A stretch of DNA of 64,000 nucleotides from Hymenobacter sp. UV11 (GTDB lineage Bacteria > Bacteroidota > Bacteroidia > Cytophagales > Hymenobacteraceae): positions 124,001-188,000 of the forward strand of contig NZ_SRII01000004.1 in the NCBI RefSeq assembly GCF_004684095.1. The letters run 5' to 3'. Position numbers and translations under genes: made by a program. Under the pieces are notes generated by a model. It worked only from the letters and a program-made list of their open reading frames with translations. It was not told the origin of the DNA and searched no databases. Below, one piece after another: positions 56,175 through 64,000 of the stretch. Numbering within the stretch: the stretch's first letter is position 1; each line of letters begins with the position of its first letter.

Positions 56175-59100
56175 CTAGGCCAGCACCATTTCGGCGGCGC
56201 CCAGCTTCACCAGCAGCTGCTGGGCCATCCCTACCCCCCTGATGCCGTCGAACGTCACTTGCAGCTTGTCCTTCTGGTCTTTCATGCGGGCGGTGCGCGG
56301 GTGAGTCTGCACAAAATTGAGAATCAACCCGAACTGCTCGCCCTGGAAATACGCCTCGTGCCCCGGCCCGGCGGGCAGGTAGGCGCGCAGTGTCTCGCGC
56401 TTCAGCGTCAACTTTTCCAGGCCAAGCTTGGCGGCCTGCCAGCGCAGCTTCACGATGTCCACGAGCTGCTGCACCTGCTCGGGCAGCGGCCCGAAGCGGT
56501 CAGTCATGCTGGCTACCAACTTGGCCAGCTCCTCGGGCTTCTGGGCGCGGTCGAGCTTGGCGTAGAGCTGCAAGCGCTCCGATACGTTGTTGACGTAGGT
56601 GTCGGGGATGAGCACCGGCAGGTCAGTTTCGATCTGCGTTTCCTTGGGCCCGTTACTGAGCGCACCGGCGGCCATTTGCAGGCGCTGTTGGCTGGTACCG
56701 CCCGTGCCTTCACCCAGGAACAAGTCCCGGAACTCGGTTTCCTTTAGCTCCTGTACGGCCTCGTCCAGCACCTGGTGGTAAGCCTCATAGCCTAGGTCGT
56801 TGATAAAGCCCGACTGCTCGCCGCCCAGCAGGTTGCCCGCGCCCCGAATGTCGAGGTCGCGCATGGCCACGTTGAAGCCCGCCCCCAGGTCCGAAAACTC
56901 CTCCAGCGTGTGCAGGCGCTTGCGGGCATCCGAGGGCAGGTTGGCCACTGGCGGCGTCAGCAGGTAGCAGTACGCCTTGCGGTTCGAGCGGCCCACGCGG
57001 CCCCGCATCTGGTGCAGGTCGCTCAGGCCAGTAAGGTGCGCCCGGTTGATAATGATGGTATTAGCATTCGGAATATCCAACCCGCTCTCAATAATGTTGG
57101 TCGAAACCAGCACGTCGTACTCGCCTTCCACGAACTTCATCATGCGCTTTTCCAATGAGTCGCCGTCCATCTGGCCATGAGCAAAGGTCACGCGAGCGTT
57201 AGGCACGAGGCGCAGTATCATGGCCGCCATCTCCTCAATGTCACTCACCCGGTTGTGCACGAAAAAGGCCTGGCCGCCGCGCTTCAATTCCCGCGCAATC
57301 GCGTCGCGGATAATGACTTCGTCGAACACCTGCAGCTCCGTCGTCACGGGTTGGCGGTTGGGTGGGGGGGTAGCAATCACGCTCAGGTCGCGGGCGCCCA
57401 TCAGCGAAAAGTGCAGTGTGCGCGGTATCGGCGTGGCCGAGAGCGTGAGCGTATCCACGTTCACCTTTATTTCCTTGAGCTTGTCCTTGGTCTTGACGCC
57501 AAATTTCTGCTCTTCGTCAATAATCAGTAGGCCTAAATCTTTGAATTGCAGCTTCTTATTGGTAAGCGCGTGCGTGCCGATGAGAATATCGGTCCTACCC
57601 GCCGCCACGCGCTCCATCGTCTCCTTTATCTGCTTGGCCGTTTTGAAGCGGTTGATGTACTCCACCGTCACCGGCAGGTTGGCCAGCCGGTCCCGAAACG
57701 TCTTGTAGTGTTGCATCGCCAGGATGGTAGTAGGCACCAGCACCGCCACCTGCTTGCCATCGGCCGCCGCCTTGAAGGCCGCCCGAATGGCCACTTCCGT
57801 CTTGCCAAAGCCCACGTCGCCGCACACGAGCCGGTCCATGGGGTGGGGCTGCTGCATGTCGTTTTTCACGTCCTCCGTGGCCTTGGCCTGGTCGGGCGTG
57901 TCTTCCCAAATGAAGCTTGATTCCAGCTCGGCCTGCATAAAGCCATCCTTCGAAAAAGCGAAGCCTGGCGCCGTTTTACGCTTGGCATACAGCCGGATAA
58001 GGTCGGCCGCAATGTCTTTGACCTTCTTCTTGACCGACTTTTTCTTGTTCTCCCACTCCGGCGAGCCCAGCTTGCTCATGGTGGGCGGCGAGCCCTCCGC
58101 GCCGCTGTATTTGGCAATCTTGTGCAGCGAGTGAATACTCACCGTCAGCACGTCATCGTCTCTGTAAACCAGCCGGATAGCTTCCTGCACGTGGCCGTTC
58201 ATCTCCACCTGCGTGAGGCCCGCGAAGCGCGCGATGCCGTAGTCCTGGTGCGTCACGTAGTCGCCGGGCTGCAAGGTCTTTAGCTCGCGCAGCGTCAGGG
58301 CCTTTTTCTTGGAAAACTTGCGGATTTCCTGCGCCCGGTAGTAGCGCTCAAATAGCTGGTGGTCCGTGTACACGGCCAGGCCCAGCCGCTCATCCACGTA
58401 GCCTTCGCGCAGGGCAATGAGCAGGTGCTGAAACTGCACATTCGGGTCCAGCTCGTCGAAAATCGTGCGCAGCCGGTCGGCCTGCCGCACCGAGTCGGCC
58501 GCGATGATGGTGGTAAAATCCCGGACTTTGTTCTCCCGGATGTTCTTCATCAGCCGGTCAAAATCCTTGTTGAAGCTCGGCTGCGGCTTGGCCGCAAACT
58601 GAAAATCCTGCGTGTTTTTGAAGTAAAACCGCTTGCCAAACTCCACGATGGCAAACTCATCGAGGCACTTTTTCAGGCTCCTACCCCCCTCAAACAGGTC
58701 AGCCGGCTTCGACACAATCTGCATGCCGCCGGCCTCTTCCAGCAGGCGCTTGAAGTTGCTTTCGGCTTTGTCAAACAACTCCGTCACCACGTCCAGCGTT
58801 TGGCGCATGTCCTTCACCCACAGGCAGCTGGTGCGGGGCAGGAACTCCAAAAACGACTCGCGGCGCTCCTGCAGCAGCTTGGTCTGCACATTGGGGATAA
58901 TGCTCACCGACGTGCGCGTTTCCACCGAAAGCTGCGTCTCCGGGTTGAACGTGCGGATGCTCTCAATCTCATCGCCAAACAGCTCCAGGCGATAAGGCAG
59001 CTCATTGGCGTAGCTGAACACATCCACGATGCCGCCGCGCACCGCGTACTGCCCCGCCTCGTACACAAAATCCGACTTCTCAAAGTCGTATTGCGCCAGC

Positions 59101-59651
59101 AGCTCACCCAGAAAACTTACATCCAGCTTATCGCCCACTTTGGCCGAAAACGTGTTCTGCACCAAGCTCTGGCGGTTGATAACCTTCTCGCTCAGCGCCT
59201 CGGGGTAGGTGACGATGAGCGGCGCCCGGTCCAATGCCGCCGCGCTCGGTGCCCGGCTGGCATTCAGCTGGTTGAGTACTTCAGCGCGCATGAGCACGTT
59301 GGCGTTTTCCGTCTCGTCAAACTCGTAGGGCCGCTTGTAGGAAGAGGGGAAGAGCAGCGCCTCCGGCCCGTCGGGCAGCAGGTGGCGCAGGTCGGCCATA
59401 AAGAGCGTCGCCTCATCCTTATCGTGCAAAATGAACACGTTGGGATGCGCGTGGTGGGCACTGGCCGCCACCACCACGGCATCTTGCGAGCCCACCAGGC
59501 CGCGCAGCTGCACGCGCAGCTCGCCGCCGTGCGCCGCCTCGTCGGCCGATTGCCCGGCGTGGGCGGGCTGGGCCGCGGCCAGCAGGCGGGCGCTCAGGGT
59601 TTGCAGTTCGGCGTCGAGGCGATAAAGACGAAGAAAATCAGCTACTTGCAC
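56175..59651 (-). CDS. mfd: Transcription-repair coupling factor
   Basis: The protein has 1,158 residues. The N-terminal UvrB-like domain is followed by an RNA-polymerase-interaction (CarD-like) domain (LQPGDYVTHQDYGIARFAG). The translocase core has Walker A GDVGFGKTE near residue 612, DEEQ (LLIIDEEQKFG), and TNIIESGLDIPNANTIII. A C-terminal TRCF domain is also present. It removes stalled RNA polymerase from DNA lesions and recruits UvrA. The length matches the family. Confidence 0.96.
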   Translation of the reverse strand: MQVADFLRLYRLDAELQTLSARLLAAAQPAHAGQSADEAAHGGELRVQLRGLVGSQDAVVVAASAHHAHPNVFILHDKDEATLFMADLRHLLPDGPEALLFPSSYKRPYEFDETENANVLMRAEVLNQLNASRAPSAAALDRAPLIVTYPEALSEKVINRQSLVQNTFSAKVGDKLDVSFLGELLAQYDFEKSDFVYEAGQYAVRGGIVDVFSYANELPYRLELFGDEIESIRTFNPETQLSVETRTSVSIIPNVQTKLLQERRESFLEFLPRTSCLWVKDMRQTLDVVTELFDKAESNFKRLLEEAGGMQIVSKPADLFEGGRSLKKCLDEFAIVEFGKRFYFKNTQDFQFAAKPQPSFNKDFDRLMKNIRENKVRDFTTIIAADSVRQADRLRTIFDELDPNVQFQHLLIALREGYVDERLGLAVYTDHQLFERYYRAQEIRKFSKKKALTLRELKTLQPGDYVTHQDYGIARFAGLTQVEMNGHVQEAIRLVYRDDDVLTVSIHSLHKIAKYSGAEGSPPTMSKLGSPEWENKKKSVKKKVKDIAADLIRLYAKRKTAPGFAFSKDGFMQAELESSFIWEDTPDQAKATEDVKNDMQQPHPMDRLVCGDVGFGKTEVAIRAAFKAAADGKQVAVLVPTTILAMQHYKTFRDRLANLPVTVEYINRFKTAKQIKETMERVAAGRTDILIGTHALTNKKLQFKDLGLLIIDEEQKFGVKTKDKLKEIKVNVDTLTLSATPIPRTLHFSLMGARDLSVIATPPPNRQPVTTELQVFDEVIIRDAIARELKRGGQAFFVHNRVSDIEEMAAMILRLVPNARVTFAHGQMDGDSLEKRMMKFVEGEYDVLVSTNIIESGLDIPNANTIIINRAHLTGLSDLHQMRGRVGRSNRKAYCYLLTPPVANLPSDARKRLHTLEEFSDLGAGFNVAMRDLDIRGAGNLLGGEQSGFINDLGYEAYHQVLDEAVQELKETEFRDLFLGEGTGGTSQQRLQMAAGALSNGPKETQIETDLPVLIPDTYVNNVSERLQLYAKLDRAQKPEELAKLVASMTDRFGPLPEQVQQLVDIVKLRWQAAKLGLEKLTLKRETLRAYLPAGPGHEAYFQGEQFGLILNFVQTHPRTARMKDQKDKLQVTFDGIRGVGMAQQLLVKLGAAEMVLA

Positions 59652-59684
59652 AGGATATTTTTATCGGTCAGCTAAAAAACGGCC

Positions 59685-59714
59685 AGCCCGGCCGGGGATA
59701 ATTCCGGTCGGGCT
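59685..59714. other. GC-rich hairpin upstream of mfd
   Basis: AGCCCGGCCGG pairs with CCGGTCGGGCT (one mismatch) around an AATT-centred loop. It lies between divergent genes, so it is more likely a regulatory or repeat element than a terminator. Confidence 0.45.
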
Positions 59715-59792
59715 AGGCGCTCAGTCAATACCACTACAAAGCTCCGAAAGTTTCCTCCGTAACTTGGGCCAAGAATTTTAGTAGTTTATTTT

Positions 59793-60083
59793 ATGAATCC
59801 GCGTGACCTGCCCGAAGTAGTATCAGAGTTGATTATTGAGATGCACGAAGTGCGCGCCGAGCTGAGTGCCTTAAATGGCCGAATTGACCGTCTCGACCGT
59901 CGAGTGGAGAATCTGGAGACAGAGATGCGGCTTACCCGCGAAGAGAATCGTGAGAATACCGACCGACTCCTTGTCGGCATCCAGCGGATGCTAGACCCGT
60001 TTCTCAACCGCTTGCTGGAGCACGACGACCAGCTCCGTAGCCACCAAGGCCGCCTGAACAACCTCGAAAACCCCACGGCCTAA
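59793..60083 (+). CDS. Small coiled-coil protein of unknown function
   Basis: The protein has 96 residues, almost entirely helical: ELSALNGRIDRLDRRVENLETEMRLT and a second helix with LLEHDDQLRSHQGRLNNLE. Unknown function. It is divergent from mfd and 5 bases upstream of the YdjM-like gene. Confidence 0.65.
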   Translation: MNPRDLPEVVSELIIEMHEVRAELSALNGRIDRLDRRVENLETEMRLTREENRENTDRLLVGIQRMLDPFLNRLLEHDDQLRSHQGRLNNLENPTA

Positions 60084-60088
60084 GTTAC

Positions 60089-60829
60089 TTGCGCGGTTCT
60101 GCTCACCTGGCCATCGGCCTCATCACGGGCGTGGCGGTGGCCGGCCTCGTGCCCGGTATTCCGTTTTCACTGGCCGGCATTGCTTTGGCCGGCTTTTCGG
60201 CCCTCGCCCCCGACCTCGACCACCCCGAAAGCAAGCTCAGCCATCGGCTGGGCTTCACGCACGGCTACGTGCGCTGGGCCTTTGGGGCGGCGGCGCTGGG
60301 CCTGGCGGCCTACGCCTATTTTCAATTGAAGCCGGGGGCCGACCAGCGCCTGAGCTACACGGCCGCCCTGGCATTTGGGCTGCTGGGCGTGGCCTTGCAG
60401 GGCGGCTCGGCGCGCCGGCTGGCGCTGCTGTTTACGGGGCTGGGCACGGTGCTGGCGGGCCTCTATAGCCAGTTTTTGTGGCTAAGCCTGCTGGGCACGT
60501 TTATCGCGCTGGCGCCCTTCACGGCGCACCGCTCCTGGACGCACACTATCTGGGCCACCGCGCTCTGGACCTACATCGGCTACCTGGCCAACCACAGCCT
60601 GGGCTGGCGCGGCATTGCGCACTACGCGGGGGCCGGCTACGCCTCGCACCTGCTGGCCGACACGCTCACCAAGTCGGGCGTGCGCTGGCTGCTACCCCTC
60701 ACCGACTTCAGCTTCAAGATTCCGCTGCTCAGCACGGGCTCTAAGGCGGGCAACGTGCTGGAGGCAACCATTTGCTTGGGCTATGGCCTCCTGGTACTGG
60801 GCTTGGTAATCGGTAAGATAGGGTTTTAG
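60089..60829 (+). CDS. YdjM-like metal-dependent hydrolase, membrane protein
   Basis: The protein has 246 residues from TTG 60089. It has several transmembrane helices and the family's His/Asp motifs: SAHLAIG near the start, SALAPDLDHPESKLSHR, HRSWTHTIW, and GYASHLLADTLTKSGVRWLLP. Predicted as a phospholipase C/YdjM-type hydrolase; the substrate is unknown. It closely follows the small coiled-coil gene. Confidence 0.85.
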   Translation: MRGSAHLAIGLITGVAVAGLVPGIPFSLAGIALAGFSALAPDLDHPESKLSHRLGFTHGYVRWAFGAAALGLAAYAYFQLKPGADQRLSYTAALAFGLLGVALQGGSARRLALLFTGLGTVLAGLYSQFLWLSLLGTFIALAPFTAHRSWTHTIWATALWTYIGYLANHSLGWRGIAHYAGAGYASHLLADTLTKSGVRWLLPLTDFSFKIPLLSTGSKAGNVLEATICLGYGLLVLGLVIGKIGF

Positions 60830-61063
60830 CAGGAATTAGTTGTGGATGCCGCGGTCCTTTCTTAGCTTCGCATCGGAGCGAGTGGCGGAGCGGCGGTAAT
60901 GTATCCTAACGTGAATTATAGTATTAACTCCGGTTTGCTACCGTGCGCCGTGCCTTTCGCTGATTTTTAATGTGTTAGCTCGCTAAACTATTCGCTAGCG
61001 GGCGCTATTTCAACTGCTACCCAATTCTTAAATTTTTACCCCCACCAACGTTCCAGATTTATT

Positions 61064-62161
61064 ATGAACCAGATGAATAGTCCGCTCATCCGGGTCGGCG
61101 TGTTTTACGACGGCAATTATTTCCTTAAAATTAGTGATTATTACTATTTCCAGCATGAGCGCAAAGCCCGTATCAGCCTCGAAGGCTTGCACGAGTTTAT
61201 TCGGCATCAAGTAGCTGAGGAGGAAGATGTCGATGTTCGCCTAGCCCAGATTACTACCTCTCATTTTTTCCGGGGCCGGCTATCGGCTACCGAAGCCCGT
61301 GACAAGGACCGGCTCTTTCACGACCGCCTGCTTGACGATATCCTGATGAACCTGGGCGTGTGCACGCACTACATGCCCTTGAAAACCCGCGACGGCCGCC
61401 TGCAGGAGAAAGGTATCGACGTGTGGCTCAGCCTCGAAGCGCTGGAAATGGCGCTGCACAAAACCCTCGACGTGGTGGTGCTCATCGCGGGTGATTCGGA
61501 CTACGTGCCGCTCATCCGCAAGCTCAACACGGTGGGCACCCGCGTGATGCTCCTCAACTGGGACTTCAAATATGAAGATTTCAAGGGCGAGACCCGTGTA
61601 ACCCGCGCTTCGCAGCACCTGCTGGAGCAGGCTACCTACCCCGTTGCCATGCACGCCGTTATCGACCGCGGCTTGCAGGAGCAGGACGAAGTAGTGGAGA
61701 ATATGTTCGTGACCCAGAGCGAGCCCGCGGCTTTTGCCACGATGCCCGCCCCTGCGGCCACCAACGGCCACAGCACTACGCAGACCTACCCCACGGCCTC
61801 GCCGGCGGCCCTGGCGGCCAACGCTGCCAGAGCGGCCGCCGCCGCGCGGCCCACTGGCCCCACCGCCGCCGGTCCGGTCGGCACCGTAGGCATCAGCACC
61901 ATCAAGAACCTGAAGAACGGCTTCGGCTTCGTGGTGATGCCGCCTAACAACTTGTTTTTCAGCTATGCCGACTTGTCGGAAGGTGACTTCAACGACCTAC
62001 GTGAGGGCGATTGGGTGGAGTTCACGGTGGGCCGCAACCACCGCGACGAAGACTGTGCCCGCAACGTGCGCAAAGTAGCCGCGCCCAACCTGAACGGCGA
62101 CGAAGATGGTGACTATGAGCCCAGCACCGCGGCGGCGCAGTCCGTTGGTGCCGTACTGTAG
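61064..62161 (+). CDS. NYN (LabA/DUF88) nuclease-like protein with cold-shock-like domain
   Basis: The protein has 365 residues. The NYN domain (residues about 8-190) has VFYDGNYF and VVVLIAGDSDYVPLIRKL, whose Asp residues form the metal site of PIN-like ribonucleases. A low-complexity Ala/Pro/Thr linker (about 225-280) follows. The C-terminal OB-fold, cold-shock-like domain contains the RNA-binding NGFGFVVM and LFFSYADL (near 300-320). Together it may bind and cut RNA. The upstream 234-base gap has no other gene. Confidence 0.85.
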   Translation: MNQMNSPLIRVGVFYDGNYFLKISDYYYFQHERKARISLEGLHEFIRHQVAEEEDVDVRLAQITTSHFFRGRLSATEARDKDRLFHDRLLDDILMNLGVCTHYMPLKTRDGRLQEKGIDVWLSLEALEMALHKTLDVVVLIAGDSDYVPLIRKLNTVGTRVMLLNWDFKYEDFKGETRVTRASQHLLEQATYPVAMHAVIDRGLQEQDEVVENMFVTQSEPAAFATMPAPAATNGHSTTQTYPTASPAALAANAARAAAAARPTGPTAAGPVGTVGISTIKNLKNGFGFVVMPPNNLFFSYADLSEGDFNDLREGDWVEFTVGRNHRDEDCARNVRKVAAPNLNGDEDGDYEPSTAAAQSVGAVL

Positions 62162-62185
62162 TTAGCCAAGTTTACGTAAAAGAGA

Positions 62186-62246
62186 AGGGGTAGGGAGGCC
62201 ACGCTATTGGGTAGTAGCGTGGCCTCCCTACCCCTCCTTTTTTCAC
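62186..62246. terminator. Bidirectional terminator, perfect 21-base stem
   Basis: The stem 62186-62206 / 62215-62235 has an 8-base loop and is followed by a T-run. It contains CCTACCCC in one arm and GGGGTAGG in the other. It lies between the NYN gene and the convergent thioesterase gene. Confidence 0.9.
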
Positions 62247-62695
62247 AGCTGGCGCTTCGAGGCCGGGTAGCGGTTGAAGGTGCCGAGGCCTTGCGCCACC
62301 GCCTGCTCGGTGCCGTCGGCGCTGGCCCGGTAAATAGTGCCACTCACGACGACGATGGATTTGCCAACGTGCTCGACCTGGGCCACGGCCCGTAGCTCAT
62401 CGCCCAGCAGCACGGAACGCAGGTAGTTGATTTTGAATTCGATAGTTGATACCAGGTCGCCCTCCGTGAAGGCCTGAGTGAGGGCCGCCGCGCCCAGCGC
62501 GGCGTCGAGCAGGCCGGCCAGCACCCCGCCGTGCGCCGTGCCCGGCGACGACAAGTGCGCCTCCCCGATGGCCATGCGGTACTCGGCCTGGCCGGGGGCA
62601 GGCACGGTCAGCACCATGCCATTGGCCTGGCCATACAGGTTGATTTGGTTGTAGCGCGCTACCAGGGCGGGCCAATCGGTGGGAGGGGAAGACAT
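62243..62695 (-). CDS. Hotdog-fold thioesterase (PaaI-like)
   Basis: The protein has 150 residues from ATG 62695. The hotdog pattern is SSPGTAHGGVLAGLLDAALGAAA (catalytic region HGG), TIEFKINYLRSVLLGDELRAVAQVEHVGKSIVVVSG. It hydrolyses an acyl-CoA thioester. The frame upstream of 62695 is not needed. Confidence 0.9.
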   Translation of the reverse strand: MSSPPTDWPALVARYNQINLYGQANGMVLTVPAPGQAEYRMAIGEAHLSSPGTAHGGVLAGLLDAALGAAALTQAFTEGDLVSTIEFKINYLRSVLLGDELRAVAQVEHVGKSIVVVSGTIYRASADGTEQAVAQGLGTFNRYPASKRQL

Positions 62696-62783
62696 AAGGG
62701 GGGTAGGGCAAGCCACGAAGGCCCAGGCGGAAGCGTGGGCGCGCCGGCGAAGATGCAACGCAAAGCTGCCAGAGCCTAGCCCC

Positions 62784-62791
62784 TACCTTTG
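62784..62791 (+). promoter_or_regulatory. Putative -7 box upstream of yajQ
   Basis: TACCTTTG fits TAnnTTTG, 77 bases before the yajQ start. No clear -33 element. Confidence 0.35.
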
Positions 62792-62868
62792 TCCACATCA
62801 ACCTATCAGCTGCCGCCAACTGCCCTGGGGCCTGCGGCAGCGGCTTCACTCTTTCCCTGCTTTATTCC

Positions 62869-63360
62869 ATGCCCTCCTTCGATATCGTCAGCAAAGTGGA
62901 CCCCCAAACGCTGGAAAACGCCATCAATACCGCCAAAAAAGACCTGGCTACCCGCTACGACCTGCGCGATACCAAGGGCGGTATCGAGCTGGATAAGAAG
63001 GGTAATACGGTGCTGCTCAGCTCCGAAAACTCCATGCGCATCAAGGCCCTGGAAGATATTCTGCTCACGCGCATCGTGAAGCAGGGCATCGACGGCACGG
63101 CCCTCGACTTCACGGCCGAGGAGCAGGCCAGCGGCGCACTCGTGAAAAAAACCGTGAAGGTGCGCGCCGGCGTGGACAAGGACGCGGGCCGCAAAATCAT
63201 CAAAGCCATCAAGGATAGCAAGATAAAAGTTGAAGCCCAGATGCAGGACGACCAGATTCGGGTGACGGCCAAAAAAATCGATGACCTGCAGGCCGTTATC
63301 TCGCTGCTGCGCCACACCGACAATGGCCAGCCGCTCCAGTTTGTGAACATGAAAAGCTAA
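62869..63360 (+). CDS. yajQ: YajQ family nucleotide-binding protein
   Basis: The protein has 163 residues with a double ferredoxin-like fold. Family pattern: MPSFDIVSKVDPQTLENAINTAKKDLATRYDLRDTKG, IDGTALDFTAEEQASGALVKKTVKVRAGVDKDAGRKIIKAIKDSKIKVEAQMQDDQIRVT. Homologues bind cyclic di-GMP or RNA. Length and ends match the family. Confidence 0.95.
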   Translation: MPSFDIVSKVDPQTLENAINTAKKDLATRYDLRDTKGGIELDKKGNTVLLSSENSMRIKALEDILLTRIVKQGIDGTALDFTAEEQASGALVKKTVKVRAGVDKDAGRKIIKAIKDSKIKVEAQMQDDQIRVTAKKIDDLQAVISLLRHTDNGQPLQFVNMKS

Positions 63361-63373
63361 GGCTGCGCCAATT

Positions 63374-63466
63374 GTGAGTTAAAAGTTATGAATTATGAGT
63401 CGGCTCGGCTCGGCTTGCTCATGCTCCTTTTCAACTCATAACTCATAATTTTCAACTCATAACTCG
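63374..63466. repeat. AT-rich inverted repeat before the TerC gene
   Basis: The left arm GAGTTAAAAGTTATGAATTA pairs imperfectly with the right side, which carries repeated CTCATAA units. It lies between yajQ and terC. Confidence 0.75.
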
Positions 63467-63472
63467 TTTCAT

Positions 63473-64000
63473 TTGTCACCTTTTGCCGCTTTTTCTGCCG
63501 AGCACTTCGCCGCCTTCTCGCAGGTTCAGACCTGGGTTAGCTTGCTCACCCTCACGGTAATGGAAATCGTGCTGGGGATTGATAACATCATCTTCATCTC
63601 TATCATCGTCAACCGGCTGGCGCCCAGCGAGCAGGCCCGTGGCCGCACTATTGGCCTGCTGCTGGCGCTGCTGTTCCGCATTGGGTTGCTGCTGAGCATT
63701 TCCTGGATTGTGAGCCTGCGCGCGGCGCTGTTCACGCTCAACGTGCCGCCGCTGGTCGAAAACTTTGGCGTGAGCGGGCGCGACCTGATTTTGCTGGCCG
63801 GTGGCTTATTCCTGATTTACAAGAGCACTACCGAGATTCATACCAAGCTGCAAGGCGAGGAAGAAGACGAAACGATTGACAAAACGCACGCTAAGCTGCC
63901 GGCCATCATCATGCAGATTATCGTGATTGATATTGTGTTCAGCTTCGACTCCATCCTGACGGCGGTGGGCCTCGTCGACAACGTGCTGGTGATGATTGCG
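63473..64000 (+). CDS. TerC family membrane protein, N-terminal part
   Basis: The frame is open from TTG 63473 to the window edge (176 residues seen). It matches TerC: VMEIVLGIDNIIFISIIVNRL with the conserved GIDN, and QIIVIDIVFSFDSILTAVGL with the second Asp motif, and several transmembrane helices. An ATG at 63560 would remove the first helix. Family members act in tellurite resistance or manganese export. The C-terminus is outside the window. Confidence 0.88.
   Translation, partial: MSPFAAFSAEHFAAFSQVQTWVSLLTLTVMEIVLGIDNIIFISIIVNRLAPSEQARGRTIGLLLALLFRIGLLLSISWIVSLRAALFTLNVPPLVENFGVSGRDLILLAGGLFLIYKSTTEIHTKLQGEEEDETIDKTHAKLPAIIMQIIVIDIVFSFDSILTAVGLVDNVLVMIA

Noticed and set aside
60830..61063. 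Possible gene in the 234-base gap before the NYN gene
   Set aside because: No open frame of useful length or RNA motif; AT-rich leader and probable promoter only.

Overview
The window is about 63% GC by eye and reads as a chromosome segment of a Hymenobacter-like member of the Bacteroidota (Cytophagales). The support is a SusC/SusD pair, Bacteroidota-typical families (HYC_CC_PP, DUF4136, DUF2141, MG2 plus TonB-plug protein, GH43 with an SGLT-type symporter), TAnnTTTG promoter-like boxes, and many starts that need TTG or GTG. I saw no rRNA, tRNA, CRISPR array, insertion sequence or prophage.

Layout. 1-3920: end of a SusC-type receptor and its SusD lipoprotein. 4322-7382: multi-PAS histidine kinase and response regulator. 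7433-23197: copper/silver handling island with a cupredoxin, CopA ATPase, a tiny CEHH membrane peptide, an HYC_CC_PP protein, an interrupted CusA-type RND pump, its outer-membrane channel, two tandem periplasmic adaptors, a metal-binding lipoprotein, a DUF4396 membrane protein, an HMA chaperone and a multicopper oxidase with a Met-rich insert and a probable C-terminal beta-barrel. Together these would take Cu(I) from the cytoplasm (CopA, chaperone), through the periplasm (metal-binding domains, oxidase), to the outside (RND complex). 23220-26625: sugar symporter and GH43 glycosidase. 26761-36545: a surface-sugar cluster with a GT-B-like candidate transferase, SpsF-type cytidylyltransferase, split transketolase, class III aminotransferase, SDR, KdsC-type phosphatase and a short NeuB-type synthase, followed by a fatty acid hydroxylase family protein and an SMR transporter. 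It looks like a pathway to a CMP-activated 3-deoxy-2-keto acid sugar by a non-standard route. 36717-42467: YceI, a large metalloprotease/propeller protein, NDH-2 and a DUF4136 lipoprotein. 42599-44472: AAA ATPase plus DUF4276 (TOPRIM-like) pair, a candidate defence module. 44469-53000: acyl-CoA synthetase, DUF2141, DUF1905/YdeI, proB, membrane peptidase, proA, aldo/keto reductase and a DsbA/FrnE protein. 53068-64000: MG2/TonB-plug protein, two coiled-coil proteins around mfd, YdjM-like hydrolase, NYN plus cold-shock-like protein, hotdog thioesterase, YajQ and the start of a TerC protein.

The most striking non-coding feature is a set of at least sixteen long inverted repeats (about 65 to 210 bp), nearly all in gaps between genes and belonging to several sequence families. 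Many share a backbone beginning GTCAT with a later GAGC and GAAGCA. One lies inside the RND pump gene and splits it, one supplies the last codons of a gene, and one is a perfect 78-bp palindrome with no loop. A second genome-scale signal is the octamer CCTACCCC, seen roughly 60 times and mostly on the coding strand.
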